Source of the DNA: Paracoccaceae bacterium
Lineage (GTDB): Bacteria > Pseudomonadota > Alphaproteobacteria > Rhodobacterales > Rhodobacteraceae
Reading direction: 5' to 3'
Length of the DNA: 64,000 bases
NCBI GenBank assembly: GCA_030697175.1
Contig: JAUYQR010000005.1
Location: forward strand, 62,001-126,000
Shown: positions 26,308 to 35,402 of the stretch, piece after piece
Position numbering within the stretch: position 1 is the stretch's first letter
How the letters are laid out: each line of letters begins with the position of its first letter
Position numbers and translations under genes: made by a program
The notes under the pieces: generated by a model
The model's database searches: none
The model's input: the letters and a program-made list of their open reading frames with translations, nothing else
Told to the model about the DNA's origin: nothing

Positions 26308-26958
26308 ATGGCCAAGGCACTGATCACCTGGGGCGGCTGGGACGGGCATCAGCCTGACAAGGTGGCGGCGCTGTTCGCGGGCTGGCTGGGCGAGGCGGGG
26401 TTTTCGGTGACGGTGACCGACACGCTGGCCTGTTTCGACGATCCCGCCGCCTTGGCCGACCTCAGCCTGATCGTGCCGGTCTGGACCATGGCGAAGATCG
26501 AAAAGGAGCAGGCCCTGAACGCCTGTGCCGCCGTCGCTTCGGGCGTGGGGCTTGCGGGCTGCCACGGTGGCATGTGCGACGCGTTTCGCGAAAACGTCGA
26601 CTGGCAGTTCATGACCGGCGCGCAGTGGGTGGCGCATCCGGGCAATGACGGGGTGGATTACGCGGTGCGGATGGTGACGGATGATCCCCTCGTGGCGGGC
26701 GTCGGCGACTTTCGCGTGGCGACCGAACAATACTACCTGCACGTCGATCCGGCGGTGAAGGTTCATGCCGTCTGCGACTTTCCGGTGGTCGACGGTCCGC
26801 ACGCCCCGAATGGCCCGGTGGCGATGCCGGTCGTGTTCACCAAGCGCTGGGGGCAGGGGCGGGTCTACTATAACGCGCTGGGCCATCAGGCGAACGTGAT
26901 CGACCACGGCCCGGCGGCGGAACTGATGCGGCGCGGCCTTCTGTGGGCCGCACGCTAG
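26308..26958 (+). CDS. ThuA domain-containing protein
   Basis: A 216-residue protein of the ThuA (trehalose utilisation) family with a glutamine amidotransferase-like fold. Recognisable segments are ITWGGWDGHQPDKVAALF at the N-terminus, GLAGCHGGMCDAFR in the nucleophile-elbow position, and EQYYLHVDP and GRVYYNALGHQANV near the C-terminus. The reaction is not established; some relatives handle sugars or polysaccharides. It is transcribed alone, divergently from the oxidoreductase gene (149-base gap), and is followed by lolC. Confidence 0.88.
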   Translation: MAKALITWGGWDGHQPDKVAALFAGWLGEAGFSVTVTDTLACFDDPAALADLSLIVPVWTMAKIEKEQALNACAAVASGVGLAGCHGGMCDAFRENVDWQFMTGAQWVAHPGNDGVDYAVRMVTDDPLVAGVGDFRVATEQYYLHVDPAVKVHAVCDFPVVDGPHAPNGPVAMPVVFTKRWGQGRVYYNALGHQANVIDHGPAAELMRRGLLWAAR

Positions 26959-27091
26959 GGGTTCGGGCGGGTTTTTTGCCATACGCCTGCCATACACCTG
27001 CCAGACGCTTTGCAGACCGGCGCAGGCACCCCGCGCCTTGACCTTTCCCACCCGCTCGCCCACGTTGCGCGGCAACGGGCAGGCAGGGCAG

Positions 27092-28378
27092 ATGGCATCC
27101 AAGACAGCACCTTTTTCGGCGTTCGAATTCATGATCGCCTGGCGCTATCTGCGCGCCCGCCGCGCCGAAGGCGGGGTCAGCGTGATGACCTGGATCAGCC
27201 TGATCGGCATCACCCTCGCGGTCTTCGCGCTGATCGCCACGCTGGCCGTAAGGGCCGGATTTCGCGCGGAATTCGTCGATACCATCCTTGGCGCAAATGC
27301 CCATGTCACGGTCTACACGGCGGGCGTGGTGGATGCGGACGGCACCGTCACCAAGGGCTTTGCCAACGCCGACGCGATGAGCGAGGCGATCCGCGCCGTG
27401 CCGGGTGTCACCCGCGCCGCGCCCCTGATCAAGGGGCAGGTGATGGTCACCGACGGCGACCGCACGACCGGCGCGCAAGTCTTTGGCTTGACAAGAGAAA
27501 ATCTAGAAACCATCCCCCGCGTCGGCCTTGGTTCCGACGCCTTGGGCGAGATTGCGCGGTTCGACGAAGGCATCGCGCTCGGCTCCGGCATCGCGCGTGA
27601 ACTCGGTGTCACGGTGGGCGACCGCGTCCGCCTGATCGCGCCCGGCGGCGTCAAGACCGCAATGGGAGCGTCGCCCCGGGTCAGCGCCTACGAGGTGGTC
27701 TACATCTTCACCGCCGGCCGCTACGACATCGACACCACCCGCATCTACATGCCCTTCGCCGAGGCGCAGAGCTACTTCAACAAGGAAGGCATCGCCGACG
27801 AGATCGAGGTGATGGTGGAAAACCCTGATGCCATAGAGGGTTACGCCCTGCCGATCCTGAACGCCGCTGGTCCCGACGCGCTGTTGTGGACGTGGAAGGA
27901 AAGTGCGGGATCGTTCCTGCGTGCGCTTGATATCGAGGATAACGTGATGTTCGTGATCCTGTCGATCCTCGTGCTGATCGCCGCCATGAACATCGTTTCC
28001 GGCCTCATCATGCTGGTCAAGAACAAGGGCCGTGACATTGGCATCCTGCGCACGATGGGGTTGACCGAAGGCTCTGTTCTAAGGGTGTTTTTCATCTGCG
28101 GCGCGTTCACCGGCGTGGTCGGCACGCTGATGGGCGTCGGCCTTGGCTGCCTGTTCGCGATCTACATCGACCGCATCATGGGCTTCATCAACTGGATGAA
28201 CGGGGCCGAGGTCTGGGACCCCTCGATCCGCGGCATCTACGCCCTTCCGGCAAAGCTGCAACTCAAGGACGTCGGTTCCGCCGTTGCGTTGTCCCTGGGC
28301 CTCTCCTTCATCGTGACCCTGTTCCCGGCACGCCGTGCCGCACGGATGAACCCGGTCGAGGCGCTGCGCTATGAGTGA
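27092..28378 (+). CDS. lolC: Lipoprotein-releasing ABC transporter permease (LolC/LolE type)
   Basis: A 428-residue inner-membrane permease of the LolC/E family, which extracts outer-membrane lipoproteins from the inner membrane. It has one N-terminal helix ([22 protein letters not shown]), a large periplasmic domain with the MacB_PCD fold, and three C-terminal helices starting near [22 protein letters not shown] conserved [14 protein letters not shown] coupling segment is present. Only one permease gene is present, as in organisms with a LolF-like homodimer. ATG at 27092 is chosen; the longer frame begins with TTG. It overlaps lolD by eight bases. Confidence 0.93.
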   Translation: MASKTAPFSAFEFMIAWRYLRARRAEGGVSVMTWISLIGITLAVFALIATLAVRAGFRAEFVDTILGANAHVTVYTAGVVDADGTVTKGFANADAMSEAIRAVPGVTRAAPLIKGQVMVTDGDRTTGAQVFGLTRENLETIPRVGLGSDALGEIARFDEGIALGSGIARELGVTVGDRVRLIAPGGVKTAMGASPRVSAYEVVYIFTAGRYDIDTTRIYMPFAEAQSYFNKEGIADEIEVMVENPDAIEGYALPILNAAGPDALLWTWKESAGSFLRALDIEDNVMFVILSILVLIAAMNIVSGLIMLVKNKGRDIGILRTMGLTEGSVLRVFFICGAFTGVVGTLMGVGLGCLFAIYIDRIMGFINWMNGAEVWDPSIRGIYALPAKLQLKDVGSAVALSLGLSFIVTLFPARRAARMNPVEALRYE

Positions 28379-29045
28379 CGGGCTGGCGCTGGAAGGGATC
28401 GAAAAGGGCTACAACCGGGGCAAGCCTTCCGAGGTGATCGTGCTGCGCGGCGCAAGCCTGACGGTCGCGCGCGGCGAGGTGGTGGCGCTGGTCGCCCCTT
28501 CGGGTGCGGGGAAGTCCACGCTCTTGCACATCGCGGGGCTTCTGGACACGGCGGATGCAGGGTCCGTGCGGCTGGACGGGCGCGAGATGGGCGGGCTTTC
28601 GGACCGCGCGCGCACCGAGGTGCGGCGCGAGGATGTGGGCTTCATCTACCAGTTCCACCATTTGCTGCCGGAGTTTTCGGCGCTGGAAAACGTTGTGATT
28701 CCGCAGCTTGCGAACGGCGCGACGAAAACTGTCGCCGAAGCCCGGGCGCGCGATCTTCTGAATCGGGTGGGCGTCGGTGCGCGTTCTGGCCACCGGCCAG
28801 CGGCGCTGTCGGGGGGCGAACAGCAGCGGGTGGCGTTCTGCCGGGCGCTGGCAAACGGGCCGAAGCTGTTGCTTGCGGACGAACCCACTGGCAACCTTGA
28901 TCCCGGCACGTCCGAGACGGTGTTTCAGGTGCTGCTGGCGCTGGTGCGCGAAACCGGGCTTTCGGCGCTTATCGCCACGCATAACCTTGATCTTGCGGCG
29001 CGGATGGACCGCGTCGTCCGGCTGGATCAGGGGCGGGTGACGTAG
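28371..29045 (+). CDS. lolD: Lipoprotein-releasing ABC transporter ATP-binding protein
   Basis: A 224-residue ABC ATPase of the LolD/MacB group, forming the motor of the lipoprotein release complex with the preceding permease. It shows Walker A ([12 protein letters not shown]), the Q-loop region ([18 protein letters not shown]), signature [15 protein letters not shown], Walker [13 protein letters not shown] and the H-loop (IATHNL). Start ATG 28371 lies within the end of lolC, indicating coupling. Confidence 0.95.
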   Translation: MSDGLALEGIEKGYNRGKPSEVIVLRGASLTVARGEVVALVAPSGAGKSTLLHIAGLLDTADAGSVRLDGREMGGLSDRARTEVRREDVGFIYQFHHLLPEFSALENVVIPQLANGATKTVAEARARDLLNRVGVGARSGHRPAALSGGEQQRVAFCRALANGPKLLLADEPTGNLDPGTSETVFQVLLALVRETGLSALIATHNLDLAARMDRVVRLDQGRVT

Positions 29046-29098
29046 ATCAAGGCCGGCTTCGGCCGCGCGTGTTTTGGGTGCGATGAGGGAGATTTGCC

Positions 29099-29497
29099 AT
29101 GCGATATCTGGTTTTGCCGACGGTCCTGATCCTGTCGGCCTGCGTGCCGCAAAAGCAGGAAGAGCAACCCACCGGGGCCGAGGATTTCGCGGCCTATTGT
29201 TCGGCCTGTCATGGTGCGGCGGCCAAGGGCGACGGGCCGATGGCGGCCGGTCTTGCCCGGCGTCCTGCCGACCTGACGCGGATTTCCGCCCGAAACGGCG
29301 GTGTCTTCCCCGGAACGAAAGTGATGGCGAAGATCTGGTCCTATAGCGGCGGGCCAGGGGCCGAGTCGCCGATGCCGTCCTTTGCCCCGCTGCTCGATGG
29401 ACAACTGGTCGGTTATGACGGCGGCGACGGCATTGCCAGCCCCACGCCGGTGCGACTGGTGCAGGTGGCCGAATACCTGAAGGCCATTCAGGAATAG
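29099..29497 (+). CDS. Lipoprotein class I cytochrome c
   Basis: A 132-residue monoheme c-type cytochrome. The N-terminus MRYLVLPTVLILSAC carries a lipobox (LSAC), so it is predicted to be a membrane-anchored periplasmic protein. Heme attachment is CSACH at about residues 34-38, and the likely distal methionine is in SPMPSFAPL. Length and layout match short electron-transfer cytochromes. It lies 53 bases after lolD and probably has its own promoter or is cotranscribed. Partner unknown. Confidence 0.88.
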   Translation: MRYLVLPTVLILSACVPQKQEEQPTGAEDFAAYCSACHGAAAKGDGPMAAGLARRPADLTRISARNGGVFPGTKVMAKIWSYSGGPGAESPMPSFAPLLDGQLVGYDGGDGIASPTPVRLVQVAEYLKAIQE

Positions 29498-29502
29498 GCG
29501 CG

Positions 29503-29949
29503 TCAAAGGGGCCGGTTGTAGCGGATGAAGGGCGTGACCTTGGCCACCCGGTCGTAAAGTTGCCGCGCGGCGAGGTTGAAGTCTTGCGTCAACCAGTAGA
29601 CCGAGGGCGCATCGGCCGCATCGGCAGCGGCATAGACCGCCTCGATCAAGGCGCGGCCAAGCCCGGTGCCGCGCGCCTGTGGGTCGACGAACAGGTCTTG
29701 CAGGTAGCAGGTGTCCTCGATCTTCCAGCCGTGGCGGTGAAAGAGGAAGTGCGCAAGGCCCATCGGCTGGCCGTCGATGGTGGCAATCAAGCCGTTGAAA
29801 TCGCGCGGATCATCGCCCAAAAGCCGGGCGAAGGTGCTGGCATAGACCGCTTCGGGAACGGATGTGTCGTAAAAGGCAAGGTAGGCCGCCCACAGGCGAC
29901 GCCAGTCGGCTTCATCATCGGGGCGGAGGGGGCGGATGGTTACAGGCAT
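29503..29949 (-). CDS. GNAT family N-acetyltransferase
   Basis: A 148-residue acetyltransferase. The start MPVTIRPLRPDDEADWRRLW is typical. The acetyl-CoA loop is LFVDPQARGTGLGRALIEAV, and the end YWLTQDFNLAARQLYDRVAKVTPFIRY resembles diamine-type acetyltransferases. ATG at 29949 is chosen; the upstream extension is cysteine- and proline-rich without family similarity. It is convergent with the cytochrome c gene, five bases apart. Substrate unknown. Confidence 0.87.
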   Translation of the reverse strand: MPVTIRPLRPDDEADWRRLWAAYLAFYDTSVPEAVYASTFARLLGDDPRDFNGLIATIDGQPMGLAHFLFHRHGWKIEDTCYLQDLFVDPQARGTGLGRALIEAVYAAADAADAPSVYWLTQDFNLAARQLYDRVAKVTPFIRYNRPL

Positions 29950-30104
29950 CGGGCGGTTCCTTTCTTGCCAGTGTCGGTGAGGCGCCGCGCAAGAGCAAGG
30001 GATGCACGCGGGCGAATCGCAGGTGGCGCAAACCGGACCGCGCAAGCCACTGGCCGGCACCGCCTTGCAAGACTACTGTCGCGGCGAAACAGGCGGGGGG
30101 CGGC

Positions 30105-31838
30105 ATGGACGGCACGTTGCGGGAACGGTGGGGTCTGGCGCTGGTAGGCGCGCTGGCGGGTGGCAGCCTTTACGGGCTGACCATCGGGATCGACGGCATC
30201 CTTCCGGATCGGGTGATGCTGGCCCTGATCGTGCTCGCGGGCACGTTCTTTGCCACGCTCCTGGCGATGGCCGGGCCGATTGGCGTCAGGCGGGCGGCAC
30301 TGAACGCGGCCGGGCTGGCGCTGGTCACGGCCGGGTTGGTGTGGCTTGCCTCGCTGCGGTTCGAGGCGGCGGACGGGTTCTTCTACGGGCCGTTGCCGAC
30401 GCTGGCCGCGCTGACCGTTGCAACCTTGCCGATGCCGTTCCTGATGGCCCGCGCGGGGCCGGGGTGGCGCGATTATCCGTCGCTCTTTCTGCAGGCCTGG
30501 TCGATTGTGGTGCGCTACGTCGCGGCTTGGGCCTTTACCGGCCTCGTGTGGGTGGTGATCCTGCTGTCCGACCGGATGCTGGGGATCGTCGGCCTGACGG
30601 TGATCAATGACCTGCTCGCGATCGAGGTGGTGCCGTTCGTGTTGACCGGGGCAATCGTCGGGTTGGCGATGGCCGTGGTGCATGAATTTGCCGATCTGTT
30701 GTCGCCCTATGTGGTGCTGCGGCTGTTCCGGCTTTTGCTGCCGGTGGTGCTGGTGGTGATGACGGTGTTTCTGGTCGCCCTGCCGTTTCGCGGGTTGAGC
30801 GGGCTTTTTCAGGATTGGTCGCCGGCGCTGGTTCTGCTGGCGATGGTGGCGGCCGGAATTTCGCTGGTGTCGATTGCGGTCGATCAAAGCGATGCCGACG
30901 CCACAAGCAGCCCGTTCCTGCGGCTGGCGGCGCAGGCGCAGGCGCTGGTGCTGCCGGTGGTGGCGGGGTTCGGCGCCTGGGCCGTCTGGCTGCGGGTGGC
31001 GCAATATGGCTGGACGCCGGAACGGGTGTTCGTGGCGCTGGTGGCTGCGATGGCGGTGGCTTACGGCGGGATCTATGCGGTGGCCGTGCTGCGGCGCGGT
31101 GCGTGGATGGCCCGCATCCGGGCGGGCAACCTGTGGATGGCGCTGGCGGTGATCGCGCTTGCCGCGCTGTGGCTGACGCCAGTCCTGAACGCCGAGCGGA
31201 TTTCGGCGCGCGACCAGTTGGCGCGGTTCGAAGCGGGGCGCACGTCGGTCGAGGCGCTGGATATCGCGGCGATCGGGCGCTGGGGCAAGGCGGGCGCTGC
31301 GGTGATTGCCGCGCTTGAGGAAAAAGCCAAGTCACCGGGGCAGGAGGCGCTGGCCGCGCGGCTGGCCAACCCCGGGGCCGAGCCAGGAATGTCGGGCGAC
31401 AAGCGGGCCGAGATGGTGGCGGACTTGACGTCCCTGATGCCGCTGCAACCCGCCAGTGCCACGGGAACCCGCGACATGATATTTGCCGCGATGCAGGAGT
31501 ATGAACTGTCGACCTGGCTTGATGCCTGCAAGCGGGTGCAGACCGATGGCCGACCCGGCTGTGTGCTGGCGGTGGCCGATCTGTTGCCGACGATGCCCGG
31601 CGAAGAGGCGATGGTGGTGCTGGTCGAGGCGGGCGATTACGCGCAGGTCTACGGGCTTTATTTCCTTGCTGACGGCAGCCTTGCCCAGCGCACGGCGGTC
31701 CGGTCGAACGGAACCTACCCCAGCCCGGATGAGGCGCGAGCCCTGTTGCGCACCTTTCAGGACCAGCCCCCGGCGGTGGCGCCTGCGTTGTTGAACCAGC
31801 TGGGCACTGGCGAGACGGGACTCTTGATCCTGCCGTGA
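30105..31838 (+). CDS. DUF4153 domain membrane protein
   Basis: A 577-residue inner-membrane protein with about ten predicted helices in the first two thirds (from ALVGALAGGSLYGLTIGI through MALAVIALAALWLTPVLNA). A soluble C-terminal region of about 200 residues follows and probably faces the periplasm. This is the DUF4153 arrangement, in which a membrane part precedes a DUF4173-like tail. No catalytic motif is recognised. The ATG at 30105 follows GGGGGGCGG; the longer frame overlaps the divergent acetyltransferase. Function unknown. Confidence 0.8.
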   Translation: MDGTLRERWGLALVGALAGGSLYGLTIGIDGILPDRVMLALIVLAGTFFATLLAMAGPIGVRRAALNAAGLALVTAGLVWLASLRFEAADGFFYGPLPTLAALTVATLPMPFLMARAGPGWRDYPSLFLQAWSIVVRYVAAWAFTGLVWVVILLSDRMLGIVGLTVINDLLAIEVVPFVLTGAIVGLAMAVVHEFADLLSPYVVLRLFRLLLPVVLVVMTVFLVALPFRGLSGLFQDWSPALVLLAMVAAGISLVSIAVDQSDADATSSPFLRLAAQAQALVLPVVAGFGAWAVWLRVAQYGWTPERVFVALVAAMAVAYGGIYAVAVLRRGAWMARIRAGNLWMALAVIALAALWLTPVLNAERISARDQLARFEAGRTSVEALDIAAIGRWGKAGAAVIAALEEKAKSPGQEALAARLANPGAEPGMSGDKRAEMVADLTSLMPLQPASATGTRDMIFAAMQEYELSTWLDACKRVQTDGRPGCVLAVADLLPTMPGEEAMVVLVEAGDYAQVYGLYFLADGSLAQRTAVRSNGTYPSPDEARALLRTFQDQPPAVAPALLNQLGTGETGLLILP

Positions 31839-31930
31839 TTCAGGGTGTTTTCGATCAAGCCGCCTGGCGCTTGGCGACGATTTGTTAACCCGAGGGTCGT
31901 AGGCTTGTGCTCCGAAGAAGGGGGCGCGGA

Positions 31931-32506
31931 ATGCAAGGTCTGATGCTGCGGTCGATGCAAGCCTATCTGCGCGGCACCTTTGGTGCCGAGGTCTGGGCTG
32001 CGGTGGTGCGCGAAGCGACCTTGCCGGTGGACGGGTTTGAACCGATGCTGCGCTACGGCGACGGCATGGCGGATCGCGTGGCGCAGGCTGCGGCACAGGT
32101 CTTGAACCGACCGGCCGATGTGTTGTGGGAAGACCTGGGAACCCACCTTGTCACCAACCCCCGGCACGAAGGGGTTCGGCGGCTTTTGCGGTTCGGTGGC
32201 GTCGGGTTCACCGATTTTCTCTATTCGCTGGAAGAATTGCCCGACCGCGCGCGCCTGGCACTGCCGGATCTTCAGGTGCCGGATCTTGTGCTGCAAGAGG
32301 TCGGGCCGGATCGGTTCTGCCTGACCTGCAAGTTCCCGATTGCCGGGGCGACGCGCATCCTTGGGGGGGTGGTTATGGCAATGGCAGATGACTACGGCGC
32401 GCTGGTCGTGATCGACTATGTGGCGAGCGAGACCATCCGCATCGACGTGCCGGAGATCCGCCACACCACCGGCCGACGCTTCGATCTTGCGATGCCGGGG
32501 GCGTAG
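31931..32506 (+). CDS. H-NOX-like (HNOB) domain protein, apparently lacking heme ligands
   Basis: A 191-residue stand-alone protein with the H-NOX outline. The N-terminus MQGLMLRSMQAYLRGTFGAEVW is typical, and PADVLWEDLGTHLV and the FTDFLYSLEELPDRARLALPDL helix follow. In heme-binding H-NOX proteins the proximal histidine lies in this helix; by my alignment its place is taken by proline at about residue 104. The YxSxR heme-propionate motif is replaced by FCLTCKF (129-135). The only histidines are near residues 72, 79 and 178. The stop is immediately followed by the GGDEF gene, the usual partner. The fold is likely; heme binding is doubtful. Confidence 0.78.
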   Translation: MQGLMLRSMQAYLRGTFGAEVWAAVVREATLPVDGFEPMLRYGDGMADRVAQAAAQVLNRPADVLWEDLGTHLVTNPRHEGVRRLLRFGGVGFTDFLYSLEELPDRARLALPDLQVPDLVLQEVGPDRFCLTCKFPIAGATRILGGVVMAMADDYGALVVIDYVASETIRIDVPEIRHTTGRRFDLAMPGA

Positions 32507-33556
32507 ATGCACGGACTGATGCCGGAGCAGGTTCTTTTGTGGGATGGAGCGGTGCTGGACCGGTTCATGCCGATGCACCTTCTGGTCGGACAGGACGGGG
32601 TGGTGGAGCGGGCCGGTCCTACGCTGTCGCGCGTGTTTCCGGGGCGGGCGTTGATGGGGTCCGAATTCGGTGATCTTTTCGAACTTCGCGCCTCGGGCGG
32701 GGCGGCGTCCTTGGCGGACATCATGGCGCGCGGCGGCAGGCGGCTGCGGCTATATCCACGCGACCGGGTGCCGGGCGCGGTGCGGACGGGCATGCGCGGC
32801 CTTGCGATGGCGTTGCCGGAAAGCGGGCAAGTGCTGATCAACCTCAGTTTCGGGATCGACGTCGTTGCCGCGGTTCGTGCCTATCGGTTGACCGTCGCAG
32901 ATTTTGCCCCCACCGACCTTGCGATGGAACTGCTCTATCTGGCCGAGGCGAACCACGCCGTCACGGCCGAATTGCGCGGCTTGAACCTGCGGCTGGACGG
33001 CGCGCGCCTTGCGGCGGAGGAGGAGGCGATCACCGACCCGCTGACCGGGTTGAAGAACCGTCGCGCGGCGGATGCCTACCTCGCGCGGCTTTGCGCGACG
33101 GGCGTGCCGTTTGGCGTGCTGCACATGGATCTGGACTACTTCAAGACGGTGAACGACAGCCTTGGTCATGCCGCCGGGGATCTTGTCTTGGGCGAAGTGG
33201 CACGGGTGCTGCGGCGCCAGACCCGGGCAGAGGATTGCGCCGCGCGCATCGGTGGCGACGAGTTCGTGCTGATCCTTGCAGGGCAGACCGAAGCCGACCA
33301 CCTGGTTGCCGTGGCTGAACGGATCATTGCCGGCGTTTCGGAGCCGATCCTGTTCGAGGGTCAGGTGGCCCGGGTGTCAGCAAGCGTCGGCATCGGGCGG
33401 TCGATCGACCACGCCTATCCCGATCCGGCGCTGCTTCTGGCAGATGCGGATGCGGCGCTTTACCGGGCAAAGCGTGCTGGTCGGGGGCGGGCGGCGCTGG
33501 CCTTTGACAAGGGGAGCGCTGGGGTGCGCCGGCCGGTTAACAACGTCTTACCCTAG
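32507..33556 (+). CDS. HNOBA-type diguanylate cyclase
   Basis: A 349-residue protein predicted to make cyclic di-GMP. Residues 20-130 resemble the heme-NO-binding-associated domain (FMPMHLLVGQDGVVERAGPTLS). A short helical linker leads to a GGDEF domain with DPLTGLKNRRA (177-187), the metal site in LHMDLDYFKTVNDSLGH, and an intact GGDEF active site (249-253). An RxxD inhibitory site (RAED, 240-243) lies five residues before it. The start ATG abuts the H-NOX-like stop, so the two are one operon. Activity is probably modulated by the H-NOX-like partner and by product inhibition. Confidence 0.9.
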   Translation: MHGLMPEQVLLWDGAVLDRFMPMHLLVGQDGVVERAGPTLSRVFPGRALMGSEFGDLFELRASGGAASLADIMARGGRRLRLYPRDRVPGAVRTGMRGLAMALPESGQVLINLSFGIDVVAAVRAYRLTVADFAPTDLAMELLYLAEANHAVTAELRGLNLRLDGARLAAEEEAITDPLTGLKNRRAADAYLARLCATGVPFGVLHMDLDYFKTVNDSLGHAAGDLVLGEVARVLRRQTRAEDCAARIGGDEFVLILAGQTEADHLVAVAERIIAGVSEPILFEGQVARVSASVGIGRSIDHAYPDPALLLADADAALYRAKRAGRGRAALAFDKGSAGVRRPVNNVLP

Positions 33557-34596
33557 CGAACGGCTGGCAGCACCCACAGTGCCGCCGGCGGAAGCGTGAT
33601 GCGCAACGCCATGCCACCTGGCAAGGCCGCCGCAGTTGCCGGGGGCAAGAGCGCCTCGATCATGACCGGCCCTGCTTGCAGCGTGACCCGGGTTTGAGAC
33701 CCAAGGAAGGCTCGGTCGCCAACCACTACGGCCAGCGAGTTTTCGCCAAAGCCGCCTGTCTCGATCGCCTCTGGGCGGAAGGTCAGGATGCCGTCGCCAT
33801 CGGGCGCATCCGGCGGCAGGCGCAGCGGCCCGAGGGCGGAGAGGAACTGACCGGCGCGGGATTGCCCGGTGATGAAGTTCGCGCCGCCAAAGAACCGCGC
33901 AACTGCGGTGTCAGCAGGACGGGAGTACAGCTCTGCCGGGGTGGCAACCTGGCGAAGTTTGCCGTCCAGCAGCAAGGCGATCTGGTCCGCGAGGATCGTG
34001 GCTTCGGATTGGTCATGGGTGACGACAAGCGTGGTGATGCCGGTTTCGCGCTGCAAGTCGCGGATAAGGTCACGCATCTCGCCGCGCAGATGTGCGTCAA
34101 GGTTCGAAAGCGGTTCGTCCAGCAACAGCACCTTTGGCCGCAGGATCAGCGCGCGGGCAAGGGCGACCCGCTGCTGCTGGCCGCCCGAAAGCTCGGTCGG
34201 GCGGCGGCGGGCGAAGCCGGTCAACTGCACGCGGGCAAGAATTTCCTCGGTGCGGCGGGCCGTTTCCGACGTTGGTCGGCCCTGCATGCGAAGGCCGAAC
34301 CCGACGTTTTCGGCAACCGACATATGCGGGAAAAGGAGATGGTTCTGGAACACCATCACCACGCCGCGCCGTTCCGGAGGGGTGGCGAGGACGGAGGTTC
34401 CGTCAAGCCGGATGTCCCCCGAGGTCGGGTCGAGGAGGCCCGCGATCAGGCGCATCGTGGTGGTCTTGCCGCAGCCCGACGGACCGAGAAGGGCCGTCAG
34501 CGACCCCGGCGCAAGGTCAAGGGTCACCCCGTCTACCGCCGCGGCCGGCGCGCCCGGATAGTGTTTGGTCAGCGCGTGAAGCGACACCTGCGTCAC
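33553..34596 (-). CDS. ABC transporter ATP-binding protein (PotA/FbpC-like)
   Basis: A 347-residue importer ATPase. Walker A is LLGPSGCGKTTTMR, the signature is LSGGQQQRVALARAL, Walker B is VLLLDEPLSNLD, and the H-loop is VVTHDQSEA. A C-terminal TOBE-like domain (GDGILTFRPEAIETGG onward) is present, as in spermidine/iron/thiamine-type importers. The GTG start at 34596 overlaps the stop of the adjacent permease gene. It is the last gene of a four-gene importer operon. Its end overlaps the convergent GGDEF gene by four bases. Confidence 0.9.
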   Translation of the reverse strand: MTQVSLHALTKHYPGAPAAAVDGVTLDLAPGSLTALLGPSGCGKTTTMRLIAGLLDPTSGDIRLDGTSVLATPPERRGVVMVFQNHLLFPHMSVAENVGFGLRMQGRPTSETARRTEEILARVQLTGFARRRPTELSGGQQQRVALARALILRPKVLLLDEPLSNLDAHLRGEMRDLIRDLQRETGITTLVVTHDQSEATILADQIALLLDGKLRQVATPAELYSRPADTAVARFFGGANFITGQSRAGQFLSALGPLRLPPDAPDGDGILTFRPEAIETGGFGENSLAVVVGDRAFLGSQTRVTLQAGPVMIEALLPPATAAALPGGMALRITLPPAALWVLPAVR

Positions 34597-35402
34597 AGCC
34601 TGCCCCCTGCGGCAAGGGCGGGGCCACGCCCTGTCAGATGTCGGGCGGCAAGGGCAAGGATCAAGACTCCGGGCAGGACATAGATCAGGGTGATGGCCCC
34701 GGTGACGTCATTCCGTCCCGATGTGGCGAAGGAGAACAGCAAAAGCGGCAGCGTCTGCACCCGCCCGCCGCCGATGACCAGCGTCAGGATGTACTGCGAC
34801 CACGAGATCAGAAAGGCGAACAGCCCGCCGACAAGGATCCCTGGCAGGATCGCGGGCAAGGTGACATGGCGAAACACCTGCACGGGCGTGGCGCCGAGAC
34901 TGCGGGCCTGGTCTTCCAGCGCCGTGTCGAAGCGCGCGAAGATGCCCGCCATGACGAGAATCATGTAAGGCAGCGTCGGGATCAGGTGGACGAGGATCAC
35001 GCCGGGGATGGTGCCCGTCAGGCCAAGGGCAAGGAAAACCTCGTGCAGACCGAACACCACCGCGATGCCCGGCACGATCGCGGGCGCAAGGACCAAAAGC
35101 TCAACCAGCCGTTTGCCGGGAAAGCGGCGCAGGCCAAGCGCGCGCCCGGCCGGAACGCCGATCAGGATCGCAAGCGTGGTGGCTGCGAGGGCGACGGCGG
35201 TGGTGACGCCAAGGCTTTGCAGCACGCCGGAGGTGGGCGAAAGCGCGTAGCGCCAGGCGTCGAAGGTCAGGGTTGGCGGCAGAAGATCAGGGAAGCGCCA
35301 GCCGCGCGCGACGGACCAGATGCCAAGCGGGATCAGCGGCAACACCAGCCAGCCGACCAGCACGACAAGCGAGACGAGGCGGAGGGCTCTACCTGTCGGC
35401 AT
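34593..35402 (-). CDS. ABC transporter permease
   Basis: A 269-residue permease with six predicted helices and the cytoplasmic EAA loop, here ALEDQARSLGATPVQVFRHVTLPAILPG. It pairs with the adjacent permease to form the membrane channel of the importer. ATG at 35402 lies inside the 3' end of the upstream permease gene (14-base overlap), and its stop overlaps the ATPase start, so all are coupled. Confidence 0.9.
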   Translation of the reverse strand: MPTGRALRLVSLVVLVGWLVLPLIPLGIWSVARGWRFPDLLPPTLTFDAWRYALSPTSGVLQSLGVTTAVALAATTLAILIGVPAGRALGLRRFPGKRLVELLVLAPAIVPGIAVVFGLHEVFLALGLTGTIPGVILVHLIPTLPYMILVMAGIFARFDTALEDQARSLGATPVQVFRHVTLPAILPGILVGGLFAFLISWSQYILTLVIGGGRVQTLPLLLFSFATSGRNDVTGAITLIYVLPGVLILALAARHLTGRGPALAAGGRL

